From NCBI GenBank assembly GCA_030683705.1, contig JAUXPP010000057.1, forward strand, positions 1 through 64,000: a DNA stretch of 64,000 bases, written 5' to 3'. This stretch comes from Polaromonas sp. (GTDB lineage: Bacteria > Pseudomonadota > Gammaproteobacteria > Burkholderiales > Burkholderiaceae_C). The notes beneath the pieces were generated by a model. It ran no database searches. It worked only from the letters and a program-made list of their open reading frames with translations, and was not told the DNA's origin. Shown piece by piece: positions 59,214 through 64,000 of this stretch. The position numbers and the translations under genes are program-made. Position 1 is the stretch's first letter. Each line of letters opens with the position of its first letter.

Positions 59214-60508
59214 GGGAGCAATCCAAGGGCTTGGTTCAATTGGGAAATGGCGCGCTGAAGGCCCACACGGGCGCGCGCCAGGGACAGGTCGGCTTCGAAC
59301 TTTTCGCTGTCGGCGCGCAGCCGGGTTGGCAGGTCGGACTCCCCCAGGCGGTAGGCCTTGGCCACCAGGACTTGCACCTCCTGCCCCAGGCGCGCGCGCT
59401 CGGCCATGCTGGCCTGCGTGCGGCGTGCGGCATCGAGTCCGGCCAGTGCCGATGCCAGCTCGGCCTGTAGCTGCCGCCGGGTAGCGTCCAGTTCGGCCTG
59501 CGCGGCGTCGAGTTCTGCGCGTGCCGCAGCGATACGCGGCGCATTGCGGCTGTCGGTGCCAAAGGGAATTTTCAGTGCCAGGCGCACGCTGTTCTCGCTC
59601 GCGGCGCCGAAGGCCGAGCGTTCGCGCGTGATGCCGACACCGACCGACATGGGGTCGCGCCTGTCGGTTTCGCTCAGTTCGAGCGCAGCTTGTGCCGCCT
59701 GGACCCGCGCCTGTGCGGCCTGTAACGCCGGGTGCTCGGGACCCATGAGCGGGTTGGCGGAAGGCAGCGCTTCGTCCAGCGACGGCACCGCGGCCAGACC
59801 GGTCAGGGCCAACCACTGGTTGTGCAGGCGGGTCAGGGCCTGCTGTGCCTGCTCCCGTCCACTGGCGGCCTGCTGGGCCAGGGACTGGGCCTGCAAGCCG
59901 TCGACGCGGGCACTGTCGCCGGCTTTCACGCGGCGCTCCACATCCTGTGCCAATGCCAGCGCTTCGCTGTATTTGCGTTCGGCCAGGTCGCGTTCGGTCA
60001 ATGCCACGGCCACGCTGGCGGCTGTTTCGCGCAGCTCTGCGGCGAGTTTCAGCCGAGCCAGCCCTTGCTGGGGCTCGAAGCCCAGGCGCAGGGCTGCCAG
60101 TTCCCGCTGGGTGGCAGCCCGCACGCCGGGGCTCCAGATCGGCAGTTCCAGTTCGGCTTCGTACTCGCGCAAGCCACCGTTGTTGTTGAAGCGGTCGCTG
60201 CGCTGCGCCAGCGCGGCGCTGGGCGAGCCGTTGATCCAGGAGGATGCCGCGCCTTCCCTGGCCTGCAATTGGGCGCGGCGGCTGTCCGCGCTGCGGGCCG
60301 CCGGGCTCAGGGCCCAGGCCGCGTCCAGTGCCTCGCGCAGGCCGGTGACGCCGGTGGGCGCTGCGCTGCCAGCCAGGGATGAAGCAGGGGGCGGCGGCGC
60401 CGGTTGCGCGCTGGCAAACGTGAGCGCGGCCGCCAGCAACAGCGATGAGCAGGCCATCCGCGACAAGCGGAAAGAGGAAAGATCAGGCAAGAGCGTTCTC
60501 CGAAGCAA
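59210..60508 (-). CDS. TolC-family outer-membrane efflux protein (CzcC-like); start uncertain
   Basis: LREALDAAWALSPAARSADSRRAQLQAREGAASSWINGSPSAAL.. repeated outer-membrane-factor pattern. Confidence 0.88.
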   Translation of the reverse strand: MLRRTLLPDLSSFRLSRMACSSLLLAAALTFASAQPAPPPPASSLAGSAAPTGVTGLREALDAAWALSPAARSADSRRAQLQAREGAASSWINGSPSAALAQRSDRFNNNGGLREYEAELELPIWSPGVRAATQRELAALRLGFEPQQGLARLKLAAELRETAASVAVALTERDLAERKYSEALALAQDVERRVKAGDSARVDGLQAQSLAQQAASGREQAQQALTRLHNQWLALTGLAAVPSLDEALPSANPLMGPEHPALQAAQARVQAAQAALELSETDRRDPMSVGVGITRERSAFGAASENSVRLALKIPFGTDSRNAPRIAAARAELDAAQAELDATRRQLQAELASALAGLDAARRTQASMAERARLGQEVQVLVAKAYRLGESDLPTRLRADSEKFEADLSLARARVGLQRAISQLNQALGLLP

Positions 60509-60576
60509 ATCAGGACTTCGGCGAACCTTTGCACTCAGGCCACTGGAAAAGAAAGACTTCTGAAGCGCCCGTCAGG

Positions 60577-60954
60577 TCAAAGGTTCACCACCGGTGGGGT
60601 GGTGCTGCTCCATTTGGGGCGTTCGATCTGGTCGGGTTGCGCGCGGCTGGCCCAGGCTTGCGGCGTGGGCAACGGCGCGCCCATGCCTGCATCGCTGAAG
60701 CGCAGGTCGGCCGCGCCCAGCATGCCGGTGGCGTGGCCGTGGCCGCAGTGGCTCAGGCTGCAGGTTTCGGAATGACCATGCTCATGCGTTGCGGCCGATG
60801 GCCCGGCCTCATGGGCACCCGCCCGTTGTGCCTCGGCGGCGTGGGCGGCGACGTGGCCCAGCTCCTGTGCGGCATCGGCGGCCGCGTGGGCATGGACGCC
60901 ACCCGACAGCAGCGCCAGCCAGGCAATCAGGAAGTGGCAAACAAGACGTTTCAC
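60577..60954 (-). CDS. Small His/Cys-containing exported protein (GTG start proposed)
   Basis: VKRLVCHFLIAWLALLSGGVHAHA.. THEHGHSETCSLSHCGHGHATG. Confidence 0.65.
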   Translation of the reverse strand: MKRLVCHFLIAWLALLSGGVHAHAAADAAQELGHVAAHAAEAQRAGAHEAGPSAATHEHGHSETCSLSHCGHGHATGMLGAADLRFSDAGMGAPLPTPQAWASRAQPDQIERPKWSSTTPPVVNL

Positions 60955-61025
60955 GGACCGTATGCTAACAGTCGGGAAAACCCCCGCGCGCCGCAAGGGA
61001 TGAGGCGGGGCAGACAAGCGGAGGT

Positions 61026-61646
61026 TCATGCGCGCAGTTCCTGTCGCGCCTGCTTGAACACCGAATAGCCGCCGCTGATCGCCAGGCTGGCCATGACGGC
61101 GGCGACCGCCAGATCCGGCCAGGCGCTGCCGGTGCCGAAGACGCCCAGGGCGGCCAGCATCACCGCGAGGTTGCCGATGGCGTCATTGCGCGAGCACAGC
61201 CAGACGCTGCGCATGTTGGCGTCACCCTCGCGGTACGCATACAGCAGGGATGCCACGCCGACATTGGCCAGCAGGGCCAGCAGGCCGATGCTGCCCATGG
61301 TCAGGGCTTCCGGCGTGCCGCCTTGCGTCGCCACCCACAGGGCGCGGCCCAGGACAAACAGGCCGAAAGCGAGCATGCTGGCGGCCTTCAGCAGGGCGGC
61401 ACGGGCGCGCCAGACCAGGCCCATGGACAGGACCGCGAGTGTCACCGCGTAGTTGGCTGCATCGCCGAAAAAATCGATGGCGTCGGCCAGCAAGGAGACC
61501 GATCCCGACTGGAAACCGGCGCCGATCTCGATGCCGAACATGGCCAGGTTGACGGCCAGCGCGATCCAGAGGATGCGGCGGTAACGCGGGCTGTTGGCCT
61601 GGACGGTGCTGGCTTGGGGGTCGTGGTCGCAGCAATGGGCAGACAT
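61026..61646 (-). CDS. Cation diffusion facilitator (CDF)-like transporter
   Basis: MSAHCCDHD; LWIALAVNLAMFGIEIGAGFQSGSVSLLADAIDFFGDAANYAVTLAVL; DANMRSVWLCSRNDAIGNLAVMLAA. Confidence 0.92.
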   Translation of the reverse strand: MSAHCCDHDPQASTVQANSPRYRRILWIALAVNLAMFGIEIGAGFQSGSVSLLADAIDFFGDAANYAVTLAVLSMGLVWRARAALLKAASMLAFGLFVLGRALWVATQGGTPEALTMGSIGLLALLANVGVASLLYAYREGDANMRSVWLCSRNDAIGNLAVMLAALGVFGTGSAWPDLAVAAVMASLAISGGYSVFKQARQELRA

Positions 61647-62386
61647 CAATGTGCCTCCTGAGGAGGAGCGCTGTGCAGCGATCCGCTGCGGATGTGCGCC
61701 ACCTTGCGGTTCATCCAGTGACGGATGATGCGCCGATACAGCCAACGTTTGAGGCCGCTGAGGTTGGCGCCGTAAATTGCGTAAAAGCTGTCGGGGTCGG
61801 CAAACACACCCAGGTCGCTGTTGATGCCCTCTTTCTGGATATACGTGTCGGTGCCTTGCCACTGCACGCCCGGTGCCTGCAAATTGGGCGTGGCGGCGCC
61901 AAATCCACAGAATGCGGCCTCGTCGGGAAACATGCGCTGCAGGCTGCCCAGATAGGCCGAGTCGAGAATGAAGCCTTCGAGATTGATCCAGCGGCCAGCC
62001 AGTTGTATCTCGACCCAGCTATGGATGATGCTGCGCGGCGCCAGCGCGTAGGCCAGCCCGGTGATGGCACCTTTCTGCAATGCCTTGTCGATGGTGAAGC
62101 CGTGAAAGCGGCATGGGATGCCAGCAGCGCGCAACAAGGCCATGAACAAGGTGGCCTTGGTGTTGCATTGACCGATGCCGTCGGCCAGCACGCGCGACGC
62201 GGGCAGGGTGTCATCTTCGTTGTAGCCAAAGCGGATCTCGTTGCGAACAAAGTCGTAGATGCTGCCGATGCGGTGGTACTCGTCCAGCGCCAGCCATCGT
62301 TTTTGCGCGATCAGCGTCTTTAGGGCCGGTTGGTGGTAGTCAAGCAGGGGCGTAGCGGCGGTGAGGGATGCGGAATTGCGGTTCAT
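61646..62386 (-). CDS. Transglutaminase-like domain protein
   Basis: ASRVLADGIGQCNTKATLFMALLRAAGIPCRFHGF, IIHSWVEIQLAGRWINLEG; stop overlaps CDF start. Confidence 0.88.
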   Translation of the reverse strand: MNRNSASLTAATPLLDYHQPALKTLIAQKRWLALDEYHRIGSIYDFVRNEIRFGYNEDDTLPASRVLADGIGQCNTKATLFMALLRAAGIPCRFHGFTIDKALQKGAITGLAYALAPRSIIHSWVEIQLAGRWINLEGFILDSAYLGSLQRMFPDEAAFCGFGAATPNLQAPGVQWQGTDTYIQKEGINSDLGVFADPDSFYAIYGANLSGLKRWLYRRIIRHWMNRKVAHIRSGSLHSAPPQEAH

Positions 62387-62414
62387 GAGGCATGTTCTCC
62401 AGTTCGATGGCATG

Positions 62415-62445
62415 ATTGGAAACCCTCAAGTCACTTCAAGGTCAA
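62415..62445 (-). promoter_or_regulatory. MerR-type promoter/operator driving the transglutaminase-CDF operon
   Basis: Minus: TTGACC-19 bp-TCCAAT with imperfect dyad ACCTTGAAGTGACTTGAGGGT (16 of 21 positions symmetric). Confidence 0.75.
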
Positions 62446-62448
62446 GCG

Positions 62449-62922
62449 ATGCCTTTACCAAGTCCCTCCAATCCAGGGGGTTACCAGATCGGCGAGGCCG
62501 CGCGGCAAAGCGGCGTCAGTCCTGCCAACATCCGTTTTTATGAGAAGGAAAACCTGCTCAGCCCCCATGGGCGGGGCGAGAACAGCTATCGTTTATATAG
62601 CGACGGTGATGTGCACCAGCTGCGTTTCATCCGCCTGTGCCGGGCCATGGACATGTCGCTGGACGAGGTGCGCACCCTGCTGGGGCTGGACCTGAACACC
62701 AGGACGGATTGCGCAGCTGCACGCGAGGCGCTGGACGGGCACCTGGGCCATGTGCGCGCGCGGCTGACGGAGCTGAAGTCGCTGGAAAAGGACCTGAAGG
62801 CCTTGCGCGACCGCTGCGACGGCAGCGACACCCACTGCCACATCATTGAGGCCCTGCACCAACTGGCGGATCAGCAAGGCGCGACAAAGGCGGTGTCGGC
62901 ACCGAGGAAAAGGCACGTTTAA
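62449..62922 (+). CDS. MerR-family metal-responsive regulator (CadR/PbrR-like)
   Basis: YQIGEAARQSGVSPANIRFYEKENLLSPHGRGENSYRLYSDGDVHQLRFIRLCRAMDMSLDEVRTLL; CDGSDTHCHIIEAL. Confidence 0.93.
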   Translation: MPLPSPSNPGGYQIGEAARQSGVSPANIRFYEKENLLSPHGRGENSYRLYSDGDVHQLRFIRLCRAMDMSLDEVRTLLGLDLNTRTDCAAAREALDGHLGHVRARLTELKSLEKDLKALRDRCDGSDTHCHIIEALHQLADQQGATKAVSAPRKRHV

Positions 62923-62988
62923 CCGGTGCGCCGCCGTTCGCCCCTGTCTATATGATCAATTGCCAAGCGCATCACTGAAGGAGTTGTC

Positions 62989-63606
62989 ATGGAATCCAAA
63001 TCGCATTGGGACGAGGTCTACAGCACCCGGTCGTCCGAGGCCGTGAGCTGGTACCAGCCGCACGCCACCCGGTCGCTGGAGATGATCCACGCCGTGGCCG
63101 CGGGCGAGTCGGCGCACATTGTCGATGTGGGCGGCGGCGCATCCAGCCTGGTGGACGACTTGCTGGCCGAGGGCATGACGAATGTGGGGGTGCTCGATAT
63201 TTCAGGGGCTGCGCTCGCGGTGGCGCGCCGCCGTCTGGGGCCGGAGCTGGCGTCGCGCGTGCGCTGGATGGAGGGCGATATCACCACCCTTGCGCTGGAA
63301 AAAGCCAGCATCGACATCTGGCACGACCGGGCGGTTTTCCACTTCCTCACGGACGCGGCGGACCGCGCGGCTTACGTGGCGCAGGTCCGTCATGCGGTCC
63401 GGCCGGGCGGCCATGTCATCGTGGCCGCGTTCGGACCCGACGGACCCCTCGAGTGCAGCGGCTTGCCGGTCGTCCGTTATGCACCGGATGCCCTGCATGC
63501 CCAGTTCGGCGGCGCATTCGAATTGATCGAGCATGTGAAGGAAGACCACCACACGCCTTCCGGGCTGGTGCAGCATTTTGTGTACTGCCACTGCGTGATG
63601 CACTGA
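62989..63606 (+). CDS. Class I SAM-dependent methyltransferase
   Basis: WDEVYSTRSSEAVSWYQPHATRSLEMI, AHIVDVGGGASSLVDDLLAEGMTNVGVLDISGAAL. Confidence 0.93.
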   Translation: MESKSHWDEVYSTRSSEAVSWYQPHATRSLEMIHAVAAGESAHIVDVGGGASSLVDDLLAEGMTNVGVLDISGAALAVARRRLGPELASRVRWMEGDITTLALEKASIDIWHDRAVFHFLTDAADRAAYVAQVRHAVRPGGHVIVAAFGPDGPLECSGLPVVRYAPDALHAQFGGAFELIEHVKEDHHTPSGLVQHFVYCHCVMH

Positions 63607-63641
63607 GCCTGCAGATCATGCGCGATTGCGGGTCCTAGAAC

Positions 63642-64000
63642 ATGAGAGCGCTGGCGCATCCCGGCGTGCTGGCCACCTTGCTGGCGGCGGCCCTCTTTGG
63701 CGCCGGCACGCCACTGGCCAAGTTGCTGCTCGCGCAGACCAGTCCCTGGTTGCTGGCTGCCTTGCTGTACCTGGGCTCAGGCGTGGGCCTGTTCGGTTTG
63801 CGGGTGCTGCGCAAGGCGCCATCGCTTGAACTCCCGCCTGGTCAGGGAAAGTGGCTGGCCGGCGCTGTGCTGGCCGGTGGCATGGCCGGTCCGGTGTTGC
63901 TGATGGTGGGGCTGTCCGGCATGCCGGCATCGAGTGCCTCATTGCTTCTGAATGCCGAGGGCGTGTTGACCGCCCTCATCGCCTGGTGTGTCTTTCGCGA
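63642..64000 (+). CDS. EamA/DMT-family transporter (truncated at window end)
   Basis: GVLATLLAAALFGAGTPLAKLLLAQTSPWLLAALLYLGSG; frame open to end. Confidence 0.88.
   Translation, partial: MRALAHPGVLATLLAAALFGAGTPLAKLLLAQTSPWLLAALLYLGSGVGLFGLRVLRKAPSLELPPGQGKWLAGAVLAGGMAGPVLLMVGLSGMPASSASLLLNAEGVLTALIAWCVFR

Noticed and set aside
62585-62601. Another GCTAT-N7-ATAGC match in the MerR coding sequence
   Set aside because: It encodes NSYRLYSD, part of the conserved MerR HTH core (xNxYRLYxxxxVxxLxFI), and the upstream flank matches the repeat poorly; treated as coincidence.

Overview
Contiguous ~64 kb bacterial chromosome segment, high GC and densely coding. Gene content and repeat families suggest Burkholderiales, probably Comamonadaceae (Polaromonas/Rhodoferax-like); this is inference. 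No tRNA, rRNA, CRISPR array or intact transposase was recognised. Main blocks: (i) housekeeping genes hda-HAD-pcnB-folK, pdxH, MobA-like, sodC, chaC; (ii) Entner-Doudoroff edd-eda; (iii) gloA, transglutaminase-like, thioesterase/MarR/MFS/MATE; (iv) SorA/SorB-like sulfite oxidation plus an ECF sigma module, then a second ECF sigma/anti-sigma module with a Tat-type beta-propeller and DUF305; (v) sugar-acid catabolism with SDR, dgoA, dgoK, IlvD/Edd, FadR-type regulator, TRAP transporter, two enolase-superfamily enzymes and gluconokinase; (vi) rhlE-like helicase, ettA, DUF1415, DUF1631, TAXI protein, Ca/Na antiporter and P-type ATPase; (vii) a large copper/heavy-metal operon region (MerT/MerP-like, CusF, DUF411, cupredoxin, multicopper oxidase, two TolC-type factors, RND pump, CDF exporter, MerR regulator). 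The most interesting signals are repeats rather than genes. A ~17-bp palindromic-core repeat (GCTAT-N7-ATAGC plus a shared flank) occurs about nine times; five copies lie in-frame inside coding sequences, two of them in signal peptides. A ~410-460 bp tandem repeat near 9.4-10.3 kb carries three hairpins whose stems differ between copies by compensatory base-pair changes. A third repeat family sits between dctQ and dctM and downstream of ettA. All product names come from reading the translations; no database search was run.
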